Part shown: positions 42,785 to 52,589 of the stretch, piece after piece | Layout: each line of letters starts with the position of its first letter | Numbering within the stretch: position 1 is the first letter of the stretch | Assembly (NCBI GenBank): GCA_036417435.1 | Contig: CM070911.1 | Coordinates: 8,742,001 to 8,806,000, forward strand | Reading direction: 5' to 3' | DNA length: 64,000 nucleotides | DNA from: Inia geoffrensis | Lineage: Eukaryota > Chordata > Mammalia > Artiodactyla > Iniidae | The notes under the pieces: model-generated | Database searches by the model: none | What the model was told of the DNA's origin: nothing | What the model saw: only the letters and a program-made list of their open reading frames with translations | Position numbers and translations under genes: made by a program

Positions 42785-42915
42785 TAACCTGATGAAAATG
42801 GTTCTGCCACCTCCCAGCCAGAAGTGTGACCTTGAACCAGGTGTTTCGTCTCCCTGAGCCGCTCACAGGCCAAATGGGACTGTTACATCAAACTTCCATG
42901 GTGTGAGGGAGACAG
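42785..42915 (+). mobile_element. MIR SINE fragment
   Basis: 'ctgccacctcccagccagaagtgtgaccttgaaccaggtgtttcgtctccctgagccgctcacaggccaaatggga' is the forward MIR 5' half. Confidence 0.8.
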
Positions 42916-44711
42916 AGAAAGGATTCCTGGGATACCCATCTAATAATTAAATTAATTATGAAATGCTGTTTGCATGGCCCACTTTCTTCGGCCCTTCCTC
43001 GTCCTTTTGGTATGAAAACATGTCTTGTTTTCTAGCTTAGTCAGCAGAGCTGGAAAAGGATGCATTTGAGAAGAGCTGCATCGGCTTTACTTTGATAAGA
43101 GGTTCTAATGCACTGGGCCGATGGGACTCTTTCTCAAATTTGTTTGGTATCTTGACATGAGAAAGCGCTCAACTCTCAAAGTGGATCAAAATTGCCCTCT
43201 CTGAGGCTGTGTGCCGCATGGATTTGAATGATGATGTTACCCAATGAAGTTAATAGGTGCAATATAAATATCAGTTTGGTAAAGCCAAGTGAAGGAAAGG
43301 GCAAAGGTGAAATCGGCTTAAAAATGTAATCGGGGAGTGAGTGCCACAGTGCCCCTAAGGTGACATTGGCTATACTTTGACTCCGAGTGGCTGAATAACC
43401 AATGGTGAGTAAGTGAGACGCTGAGAAAGAGATCTGCTTCCAGCTTGGAGGCTCCTGGCACTACACTGGGATGATGAATTGCCTCTTAAGTGGTCTCTTC
43501 CTGTTTCCAGTCGCTTCCCATCCAAGGCGTCAGTTAGCTTTCAGTCAGGAAACAGAGCTACCCATGCTTTCCATGTAGGAAACCCTTGGAAGGCTGGGAG
43601 AAGGAGGGAAGGATGTGCGCCAGAGCCACAGTCTGCAGCAATGAAGCTCGCTTGGACTCTGCCTTGACCGCCCCCTCTGCGCACTTACTGGCTGAAGCTA
43701 CCTCTGCAGAGTGCCGGCGTGGTCTTCTCTCTGGCTTCCTCGTCTCTCTGGAGTGCCCTTTCCTGGCACCTGGAACCACAGGAGAAAAGCCACCTGAGAA
43801 ATGCAGTCCTGGCTCCTCTCCCACAATGTGGAGGTCTTAAAAGGGTCATGGCCATGTCAAGGTCACAAGAGACAGTCCAGCGCACCACCTGGCACACAAG
43901 TTGGGGGCATTCTAGCAACACTCTGATGGAAACACTTCAACCATGCAGCCTGTTCCACGTCTCCCCATGTTTTATCCTGCAAAGCACACCGTGAGAGCTT
44001 CCGTAACGAAGATACGGAGTCTCTCACTCAAGACTCAGCTCCCATCACTGCCTTCCTGAACCTGCCTCTTCCATGAACTCGCACATGCCTGACAGCTCTG
44101 CTTGCACAATTCCCCTTCACCCGAATCCCTCCCTTTCCCCACACTAGTTTTTTGAAGTACTATCTAATTTTCAAGGACAGCACAAATGCCATCTCAACCT
44201 TGGATTAATTACATTGTGAAGTAATAAAAAATTCTTTATTTCAATCAGAAACTGTCTCTCTTCTTTACAAAGCCCAAGAGTACTTACTGCGTAAATACAG
44301 ATTCGAACCCAGCCCTTCTATAACCTTAAATGTTTGTGATTTCCCTTCATGCAAACTATTTATACAGTCTTTCTGAGCTTTAAGTCAATGAGGTTAAATG
44401 GTTCATGATAAAATCACTCAGTGTTACAGTTTGAAAAATGTTTTCAGAAAGTCTGATAAGAAATAAGTGTCTATCTCTATCTATTCATAAAAGTACTGAA
44501 TGTTCAGGTGAAACACCAGGCACCAAAAGAAAAGAAACGAATTAGTTAAATAGCATATGTAGATAAAATTTAAATGTAAAGTATCTATATTGAATTTTTA
44601 CTTAAGAAGTATGTCATTCATATTATCTTCAGCGTCTCTGCCTGTCACAGTTGTTTCAGTTCAATGACCACAGCAGTTTTTCTGAAGGCTTTTCTAGACT
44701 CATTTCCAAAT
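42916..44711. other. Long unassigned stretch
   Basis: About 1.8 kb. 43500-43990 is somewhat GC-richer with several overlapping 62-91-codon frames on both strands, none with domain features. A weak LINE-2-like stretch may lie at 44020-44150. Confidence 0.35.
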
Positions 44712-44723
44712 ACTAAGCCCTAT

Positions 44724-44727
<4 letters not shown>

Positions 44728-44756
<29 letters not shown>

Positions 44757-44946
44757 GGTATGTGGGCCCCTCACTGTTGTGGCCTCTCCCATTGCGGAGC
44801 ACAGGCTCCGGACGCACAGGCTCAGCAGCCATGGCTCACGGGCCCAGCCGCTCCGCGGCACGTGGGATCCTCCCCAACCGGGGCACGAACCCGTGTCCCC
44901 TGCATCGGCAGACGGACTCTCAACCACTGCGCCACCAGGGAAGCCC
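44728..44946 (-). mobile_element. CHR-2-type cetacean SINE with perfect target-site duplication
   Basis: The reverse complement reads 'gggcttccctggtggcgcagtgg', a box B 'gggttcgtgcccc', and the CHR-2-typical body 'ccgtgagccatgg'/'tccggagcctgtgctcc'/'gagaggccacaacagtgaggggcccacata', ending in a long A tail (T-run at 44726-44754). Identical 16-bp duplications ACTAAGCCCTATTCTT lie at 44712-44727 and 44947-44962. Many CpGs are intact. It is a Pol III-transcribed, L1-mobilised SINE. Confidence 0.97.
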
Positions 44947-44962
44947 ACTAAGCCCTATTCTT

Positions 44963-47099
44963 ACTCATAAGATCACAGGTTTCTTAAGTTGAAGACTTGT
45001 TTATTGTAGAGTCTTAGAAATAGAATTCCTCTGACTGGGAGAGGGAATATACACCTCCCAAAGCTTGGAAGGAAACACTCCTATGTCACAAGTGCAACGT
45101 GACACTGACATTCAAGGAGTGTTTGCTCCCCCAATTCCCAAAGCCTCCTAGAGTCCTACTTGATGTTGCCCTGGGTGTCTGCTCATAGCCTAAGAGCCAG
45201 CTGGGCAAGCCTGCAAACCCATCAGGCAGGAAGCATCTCTGAAACACATGACAAATGGGCATTTCTGTGGACTTGATTCACAACGGTAACTTGGCTCTGG
45301 AACAAAAGTGGAACTTTCTATTCTCTTGACTGCCTTTTGTATAAATCAAGCTAGTGTAAAATTATATTTTTCAAACATGTATAAAGGAAAAGAAGGAAAG
45401 TGCTGAGCCACACGTCTTTGGGAATCCTTCGGGTCCAAACTGTTTGAAGGGCTGGCTGATTCAAACCATGTGTCCATTTCACTGGCCAACGGAGAGGATT
45501 GAATCCAACTGCTATGAACATTCTCTGAAATAGTGGATGAGACTTCAAAATACATAAATGTATATGCAAAATATATACATATTCTATAGTACATATATTC
45601 TAAAATACCCTTCCACTCAGAATAAGTTAATTTCAGATAAAATCATCCATCTGAGTCTAATCATCTGTCTGTTTATTCTCCTAAACTAGGACCAGAGAGG
45701 GAACTATCAAATTAGTAAGATATCCATAATGACCTCAGGTCTCCTCCCTCCCACGTCAAGGCTACTTATATGGGGTTAAATTTTTTTTTCTCAGATATGG
45801 AGGAGGGCAAGCCGGGCAGTTTAGTACATCTGTGTGAAGTGCAACATAGAAAAGAATCTAGTGGGCATCAAAGGGATAAACTCAGTGAAAATGCTATCTA
45901 AACTGTGAAAATTCTATGCAAACATTAGATATCGCATTCCAAGATTTGATGATAAGCCTCATTTAAACTCCCTTTGTGATGACTGATACTCCCTCCTCTT
46001 CCTTTCCTGTAGAACAGGTGAGAGATACAGGAAGCTAAAACCCTAGCAACATCTGATTCCCTTTGTAAATCTCAACCACTCTTACATCTAAGCGAGTCTT
46101 CTGGCTGGTTTCACGGACACGCCCCTTCCTGGGAAGTAGGTAAATATCAAAAGGTAACTTCTAAAATAATTGCAAATGAGAGTAAATCTGTGTTTCCTGG
46201 CACACTCCACAGCTCTGTGTACTTTCCTGATATAGGAAGATCATCTTTAATAGGATGGCTCTGTGTTCAGAATTCTCAACTTCTCTCTTGTTTCTGGGAT
46301 GATTCAAGCCCTGTAATTGAAGTTCCAAGAAAATTGAAGTCATTCATCTCTTTTTATCTCTAATGTAAAAAATATAGAAATACTGTAACTTTTACAGAAA
46401 AAGCCCCACAACTGCACAAAATTATAATAATTGACTCTGTTTGTCTTCATTTAACCAGCTGGGAAGATAGTCTGGTGGAACAGAGCAATTTTCTAAATTC
46501 AGAAATAGTTGATTCATGAGAACAGCTGTTGCCCAATCCAGTCCCAGCTCATCTTTATTTCATACAAGAAACCCAACTAAGAGCAGGCTGCCACAAAGGT
46601 CTCGAGGTACAACAGGGCTCTGCTCTTCTGAAATAATAGCCCAATCTTATCTGAGCCAATCACCTTCTTGATGTTCCTTGAAAGGTTACACTAGATAAAG
46701 AATATCTGAGAAGGTCTTGAGTTCACCAGGAAAGAAGATAGGAGAGAGTTTTAGAAGACAGCCCTGTTAATTTTTGCATAACATCAAGGGCTTATCTATG
46801 AAGAAATTCCCAAGTAGAGTCACCCTATTTGACGTTACTGTGTTTCAGAAATGTTTTAAGTTTCTTTCAAACAATGTTCTTATACTTTAGTGTGTGTGTG
46901 AGAAACCCTGGAAAAATCAGTTTAAAATTCAGAGTCCTGGGTCCTTGTCCCTTAGGTTCTAGAAGAGCAGGTGTGGGGTGGAGCCAGGGAACCTGCATCT
47001 TCTTCTATGCGGACCAGGTGATCATGATGCTGGCATCTGATGAGCAAGCGGAATGAGACTCCTCACATCCCACCACCCCTCATGTACTAAAACTCAGGT
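44963..47099. other. Long unassigned stretch
   Basis: About 2.1 kb of AT-rich single-copy-looking DNA. No frame above 83 codons and no repeat I recognise. Confidence 0.35.
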
Positions 47100-47460
47100 G
47101 CAAGGCTCTGCTTTCTGTCCTCAGAGGCACCAGCTTCCTCCTATCTCGGGGAGGTTTTGCTTGCTCTCCTCTTTGCCTAGATCTTTACGTGCTGGCTCCA
47201 TCTCAACAGTCAGGTTTGGGTGCTGATGAGGCTTACCCAAATTCCCTTTGGGAAAGTCATCCCCCTCCTCCAGCTCACTATCTGTTACCCTCTTTCTTCC
47301 TCCTTCAGGGTCAGCATTGTGTGTCCTCTTAACTCCACCAGACTATAAGCTCCATGACAACACGGATCTCATCTGCCTCATTCACCATGGTAGCCTCAGT
47401 GCCCAGGAACTGTGCCTGGCATATTTCAGGAGCCTGGGCAGGATCTGATGATGGGAACAT
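47100..47460 (+). mobile_element. L2 3' fragment
   Basis: 'tctttacgtgctggctccatctcaacagtcaggtttgg', 'ttgtgtgtcctcttaactccaccagactataagctccatgacaacacggatctcatctgcctcattcacc' and 'agtgcccaggaactgtgcctggcatatttcagg' are LINE-2 in order to the terminus. Confidence 0.88.
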
Positions 47461-48234
47461 GAATCAATGAAATACCATCTAAAGGCAGGAGAAACTGGGT
47501 GTCTGCAGATCAAGCATTCATCGCTTTTGGAAATTTTCTTTAAAATTATTCCTTTCCTCTTTAAAACTATTGCAGTGAATTTTGCCTTCCATTCCATAAT
47601 ATAACACTATTTTGATGTAAGAGTAATTCTGAAAATTACTTCCACTAAATAAAACCGACACTCCAGGAAGATAGGCCACATAAATTTTCCAAGTCCTAGT
47701 ACTGCTGGCACATCTCCAGATGCATTAGGGAATACGAATAACTCAGTAGTAGAACCACTCTGTAAGGACAGGAATGCTCTTATTGAAACAAAACATAGGA
47801 TCCTCCAGAAACATAGAGGAAATTCTAGAGGGACACGGTCTGGCTGCAGAGGGGCTAGTGACACAGCAGGATGACTGCCTTCCTGGGTCTCCATCTGGAG
47901 TCTCATGGGTCCCTCTGTATGACTGCTGTCTTCACTGCCACGCAGGAACCCCATGCTCACTGCTTGTCAGACCTTTTATATTGTTTCCTGTCCGAATTGC
48001 TGAAGTATTCCACATTTCAAAACCCTATGCTCAGAGAGAAAATAAAACTGAAATGGATAAGGACATTTTTTAAGAAAGTCTCATCGGCTTACTGGTTATA
48101 GGTTTCTGACAATTACATGGCAAGTATGTCTGGTGGGTTGGGGGTCTTGCTCCCCTGCATCTGCTGCCTCTGATCAGAAGTGTATCACCGCACCCAAGGG
48201 CTCACATTCCCTAGGCGACTGTGTCTGACTCTCT
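47461..48234. other. Unassigned DNA
   Basis: Frames of 117 and 99 codons overlap on opposite strands here without any recognised domain. Confidence 0.3.
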
Positions 48235-48335
48235 GTTCTAATATCTTATTCCAGTAGAAGATAAACTCCATGTGGGGAGAGATTTTCCACGTTTTGTTCT
48301 TTGACTTGTCTTCTCATATTCTTTAATGCCTGGGG
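48235..48335 (+). mobile_element. L2 3'-end fragment
   Basis: 'ttccagtagaagataaactccatgtggggagagattttccacgttttgttc' followed by 'aatgcctggggtgggtcc' resembles the LINE-2 end. Confidence 0.65.
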
Positions 48336-48711
48336 TGGGTCCACAGAATCTGTAGTTTATCATCAGCCAGAATGAGTAACCACTGATCAGGATTCTCAGC
48401 CAAGGTTGACAAATGAAGTGTGCTTCCCCAAATGTTGCCCACACAAAGCCTTCCCATTAAATGCTGGGCTGAGGGATCTTAATTCTTCTGAGGGACCAGA
48501 CTGGGCGAATAGCCCAGGTCATGCCCTGCCCTTCAGGTTACACCCGACTTAGGGGAATGGTCATATCTGTCTATGGACACAGCTTACCACAAACCCAACC
48601 TGAAGAGTGGCCATAAAATAAAAATGGCCCTCCCATAGTACAAGGAAGTTTGTCTCCTCTGGATGCTAACTTATAACCTGATGTTTTAGCTGAGAAAAAA
48701 CTACAGGTTCC

Positions 48712-48870
48712 AGGTGTCTTTTGTGACACCAATTAGTGGTGTAATCTTAGAACAATTATTTATCCCTTCTTTCCTCATCTGCTAAGAGGGGTTAATAATT
48801 ATCTGATAGAATTTTTCAGTGCCTAGTAAAGAGCAAGTGTTCAAAAATCATCACTGCTATTTCTCGAGGT
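48712..48870 (+). mobile_element. MIR SINE fragment
   Basis: 'tagtggtgtaatcttagaacaattatttatcccttctttcctcatctgctaagaggggttaataattatctgatag', then 'cagtgcctagtaaagagcaagtgttcaaa', in forward MIR order. Confidence 0.88.
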
Positions 48871-49450
48871 ATCAGTAGTCTTTTTTTTTTTTTTTCTTTT
48901 AAGATCTGCATATGGATTTGTCCGTCTGCTGGGGATTTGGCAAAAATATCTTGGTTATTGGCAGACATCAGTCGATATGATTGATAAGTGTTTGCTGAGT
49001 TTACTGCGTGTCTGCTAGCTCAGTAATATGCTTGCCTGGAAGTAACTAGTCTGTAGATGCTATGACGTCAGGAGATTTTACAGGCATCTCAGAATCACAA
49101 TTTCTATGGTTTTGGGAAGATTCTCAGTGTTTGAGAAAGGACCAGCTGGACTTCTGAAAAGCTGAATTAAAAGCCGGATTTCCCTTAAAGGTGGCTTTTC
49201 GAATATAGACATTTACCCCAGCTCTTTCCTGTAACACTGTTAACATGGCACTAATCACAGGAGTAACAGAATGGGAAAGGGACACAGAGCAAAAGACTTG
49301 GAATCTGGAAAGCTGAGAGGCAAGTGATAATTTAATGTAACAGATTTGAAAAAGCTTAATGCTATGGAGGAGATGGGAAGAGCAAGAAAGGAAAAACAGA
49401 ATGTGTTTCAGAACCTCATGGAAATATCAGATATTTCTGATCATAGGGGT
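48871..49450. other. Unassigned DNA with T-tract
   Basis: A T-tract at 48881-48895 follows the MIR; the rest is unrecognised. Confidence 0.35.
49063..49070. promoter_or_regulatory. Palindromic CRE/ATF motif
   Basis: TGACGTCA, a second perfect copy of the site also seen at 20140. Expected about once in 64 kb by chance before CpG depletion is counted. Confidence 0.3.
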
Positions 49451-49465
49451 AAAGATGGAACTGAA

Positions 49466-49682
49466 GGGCTTCCCTGGTGGCGCAGTGGTTGAGAGTCCGC
49501 CTGCCGATGCAGGGGACACGGGTTCGTGCCCCGGTCCGGGAGGATCCCACATGCTGCGGAGCGGCTGGGCCCGTGAGCCATGGCCGCTGAGCTGGCGTGT
49601 CCGGAGCCTGTGCTCTGCAACAGGAGAGGCCGCAACAGTGAGAGGCCCGCGTACCGCAAAAAAAAAAAAAAAAAAAAAAAAA
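49466..49682 (+). mobile_element. CHR-2-type cetacean SINE with perfect target-site duplication
   Basis: Forward copy: head 'gggcttccctggtggcgcag', A box region 'tggcgcagtggttgag', box B 'gggttcgtgcccc', CHR-2 body and an A tail of about 27 (49658-49685). Identical duplications AAAGATGGAACTGAA lie at 49451-49465 and 49683-49697. Intact CpGs and a long pure tail indicate a very young insertion. Frames of 118-162 codons in both strands are driven by it and are not genes. Confidence 0.98.
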
Positions 49683-49697
49683 AAAGATGGAACTGAA

Positions 49698-50079
49698 AAT
49701 GGGCAGATAGGTTGAAAGGCTATGGAAAAACAAGTCAAACTCCCAGGACCCAAAACACAGCCAGGTGACTGCCCATCCCTCACGTGCTGGGGCTCTGCAG
49801 GATGACCGTCTGGAAGGGATTCGTCCGAGGAAGACTTTCTCCTTTACTAGTTTTGGGAGTTTCACTCTGAACTTTCCTTCTTGCATCTTCATTGAATTCT
49901 TCAACTCTTTAAATTCTTCTGTCTACTCTTCAATTACTCAGGGTTTTATAGTTCTCATGCCTGCTCTCTACAGACTTTCAGATTATGATCTTATCAACAT
50001 CTGAAGCTTCAGATCTCTCCCCAAACTGATGACTTTTAAAAGCTTTCACTTCCAAACCTGCCTGGACTGGCCCCCGCAT
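49698..50079. other. Unassigned DNA
   Basis: Single-copy-looking flank of the SINE. Confidence 0.3.
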
Positions 50080-50270
50080 TTCAGACTCAAGGATGAGTCT
50101 GTCCACTTGACAGCTCCACGAGGTTGCCCCAGGCTCTTTGTATACCCCATGTCACAAATATACTTTTTCCTTTCTTCCTCAAAGCCTCCTTTGTACCTGT
50201 GTTCTTTACCTCAGTTTATTGTCTCACCTCCTGCCTTTTCCTCCCAGCTACACGGCTGAGAGTAACCCTA
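50080..50270 (+). mobile_element. Diverged L2 fragment
   Basis: 'cttgacagctccacgaggttgccccaggctctttgtataccccatgtcac', then 'caaagcctcctttgtacctgtgttctttacctcagtttattg' parallels LINE-2 'aacctgctcctcctcctgtgttccctatctcagtgaatgg'. Confidence 0.55.
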
Positions 50271-50660
50271 ACTCCTTCTTCAGTCCTCATGGCTTGTTAT
50301 TTTTATTCTTCCTATTCTATCAAATGAAAGGTACCAAATAAACAAGAGAAAGTGCCAGATCTGGAGAAGTGTGTGTTCTGTGGCGCTGATTGCATTGGAA
50401 CAGAAATGTTTTGTGTGGTATATATGTGAAGTTCCACAGGACAAAGAGAAGGAAGTGATGGATTCTGGGTGGAGAGCAATTGGCAACGTTTTCAGAGTGA
50501 TTACACGGCAGCTGAGTCTTGAAGCAAGAGTAAATATTTTCAGAAGCAGCAGAAAGTACAGCATGAGTGCCAGGCACTTACCGTTTAGGAACAGGCAAGC
50601 CGTTGACCCCAGATCATCCACTGCACAAGGAGCCCTGAGCTTAGCAGTGAAGCTTCAGTC
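50271..50660. other. Unassigned DNA
   Basis: No repeat recognised. Overlapping 85-113-codon frames on both strands lack domains. Confidence 0.3.
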
Positions 50661-50675
50661 AAAATGTGGATGAGA

Positions 50676-50951
50676 AAAACCAACATGCAAAAAGAGTCAT
50701 GTACCAAAATGTTCATTGCAGCTCTATTTACAATAGCCCAGAGATGGAAACAACCTAAGTGCCCATCATTGGGTGAATGGATAAAGAAGATGTGGCACAT
50801 ATATGCAATGGAATATTACTCAGCCATGAAAAGGAACGAAATTGAGCTATTTGCAATGAGGTGGATAGACCTCGAGTCTGTCATACAGAGTGAAGTAAGT
50901 CAGAAAGAGAAAGACAATTACCGTATGCTAACACATCTATATGGAATTTAA
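50676..50951 (+). pseudogene. C-terminal tail of L1 ORF2, open but severed
   Basis: The last 90 or so ORF2 codons are still open to the natural stop at 50949-50951, reading MFIAALFTIAQRW, EWIKKMWHIYAMEYYSAMKR and VIQSEVSQKEKDNYRMLTHL in the order of other L1s. An ATG at 50664 inside the target duplication happens to be in frame. Severed from the endonuclease and reverse transcriptase, it cannot work. Confidence 0.88.
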
Positions 50952-51312
50952 GAAAAAAAAATGTCATGAAGAACCTAGGGGTAAGACAGGAATAAAGACA
51001 CAGACCTACTGGAGAATGGACTTGAGGATATGGGGAGGGGGAGGGGTGAGCTGTGACAAAGCGAGAGAGAGGCATGGACATATATGCACTACCAAACGTA
51101 AAATAGATAGCTAGTGGGAAGCAGCCGCATGGCACAGGGATATCGGCTCGGTGTTTTGTGACCGCCTGGAGGGGTGGGATAGGGAGGGAGACGCAAGAGG
51201 GAAGAGAGATGGGAACGTATGTATATGTATAACTGATTCACTTTGTTATAAAGCAGAAGCTAACACACCATTGTAAAGCAATTATACCCCAATAAAGATG
51301 TTAAAAAAAAAA
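50676..51312 (+). mobile_element. 5'-truncated L1 with perfect target-site duplication
   Basis: The L1 3' end includes the last ORF2 codons and 3' UTR with 'aataaagatgttaaaa' and an A tail. It is bounded by identical duplications AAAATGTGGATGAGA at 50661-50675 and 51313-51327. Length is about 637 bp. Compared with the 60499 copy it carries a few indels, for example a 9-A run near 50955. Confidence 0.97.
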
Positions 51313-51389
51313 AAAATGTGGATGAGAGGGCAGAATCCAGGCTTGGATGTCTAGACTTTCTCCTAGAAGCACGGAGAGCTCATGAGGAA

Positions 51390-51500
51390 TAAATGAGTAG
51401 GGAAGAGATTAACTTTTTGAAAGATTCTTCTTGCTGTAAGGAGGAGAATGGACAAGATGAACAAGGCTAGAGGTAGGTTTTGGAGGATTAATGGGGAGTA
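51390..51500 (-). mobile_element. Diverged L2 fragment
   Basis: 'ttgaaagattcttcttgctgtaaggaggagaatggacaagatgaacaaggctagaggt' parallels reversed LINE-2 'aagatcactctggctgctgtgtggagaatagattg'. Confidence 0.55.
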
Positions 51501-52589
51501 TGCCGAGGCCAGGTTCTCTTGAACTTGAATCTGATCGGGAGAATGAGAATGGGGACAGATGTGACATATGCCGATTATGATTTAAATGGAGTCGCTTTAA
51601 CTTTAGACCCTATTTTCTTTGACTTGAGTTGGAGCATGAGATCTGTTCTTGGCCGCCGTGCAAGCTCAGGACATGCATCTGCAAAGAAGACGATGTCCTT
51701 TTCACATCGGTGAAGCTTTCAAATTAGTGTGAAGATCTCTACAGAAAGCTGGGCTCAGGCATCTCGCTGCAGCTTTTTGCCATACGGTTTACGTATCAGA
51801 ATCTCACAATACATGGTGGTTTCTGGTTCTGCAGTTAAAACCTCCCCTTGCCTTGAGACAGAATCCATTCCCAGAGGTGACCATGCTCCAGAAAGTAGAA
51901 CTGTCCAGCAAGTCAGAGTGGGAAGTGGAAAGAGGGTCGTCATCCTCCCCGAAGCCGCACATTCTTGTAGAATCTATGTGCAAGGAGCCATTGTCAAGCC
52001 CAAATTCAAACTCGGTTCTAGGTTAACTCTTTTGCTAACGTATTTCCTTGCCTAGAGGGATTTGGGAAATGGAGAAAGTAGCTCCGTTATTGCCAAGAAA
52101 AAAAAAAAAAAAAAGCCTTATCTGAAAACACCAGAGCATTTTCTTCTCTTTTAAATTGGGTCTAATGCACTCAATTTAATTGGTAAATTTTATAACACAA
52201 AATGATAACTCTTCTGCAAACAGAGCTTTCTGCTTAAAAATGCAGCTGAAAGCATTATTAGACTATAAAGTAGTTATTGTGTAGGTCAGTCTCAGGGTGG
52301 GCTAAGCTTGCACTTGGAAGCAGAGGCATGCAAGAGATAGTCTGTGAAATGTATAAACTACAGGTTGCAAAAAGAGGTGAGTGTTGCCTAGCAAATGGAA
52401 TAAAAAAAAAATCAGGGAAAGCTAAGCGTGGAATTTTCTCAGAACTGGAAAGTTTTAGACCTCAGGGAATGGGCTGAAATGAGCTGGGACCCAGAGTCTA
52501 AGCCACATGTAGCCTTAAAGCCTCAAAAATGTTCAGCCTGATGGTATTCAAAGGCTTTTTGTTTCTGTTTTTACAGCTTCCAATCTGCT
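51501..52589. other. Unassigned DNA with A-tract
   Basis: About 1.1 kb. An A run of about 17 at 52098-52114 follows 600 bp that could in principle be a processed transcript, but I recognise no gene in it and see no target duplication. The 108-codon frame (51729-52055) has no domain. Confidence 0.3.

Noticed and set aside
49466..49682. Functional tRNA gene suggested by the A and B boxes
   Set aside because: The boxes belong to a tRNA-derived SINE, with no intact tRNA cloverleaf evident, and the A tail and target duplications show retroposition.
49359..49904. Open frames of 118, 118 and 162 codons on both strands
   Set aside because: They are created by the CHR-2 SINE and its poly(A) tail, which reads as lysine or phenylalanine runs.
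51501..52114. Possible processed pseudogene ending in an A run of about 17
   Set aside because: No gene is recognisable upstream and I found no target-site duplication, so the A run may be a simple microsatellite.
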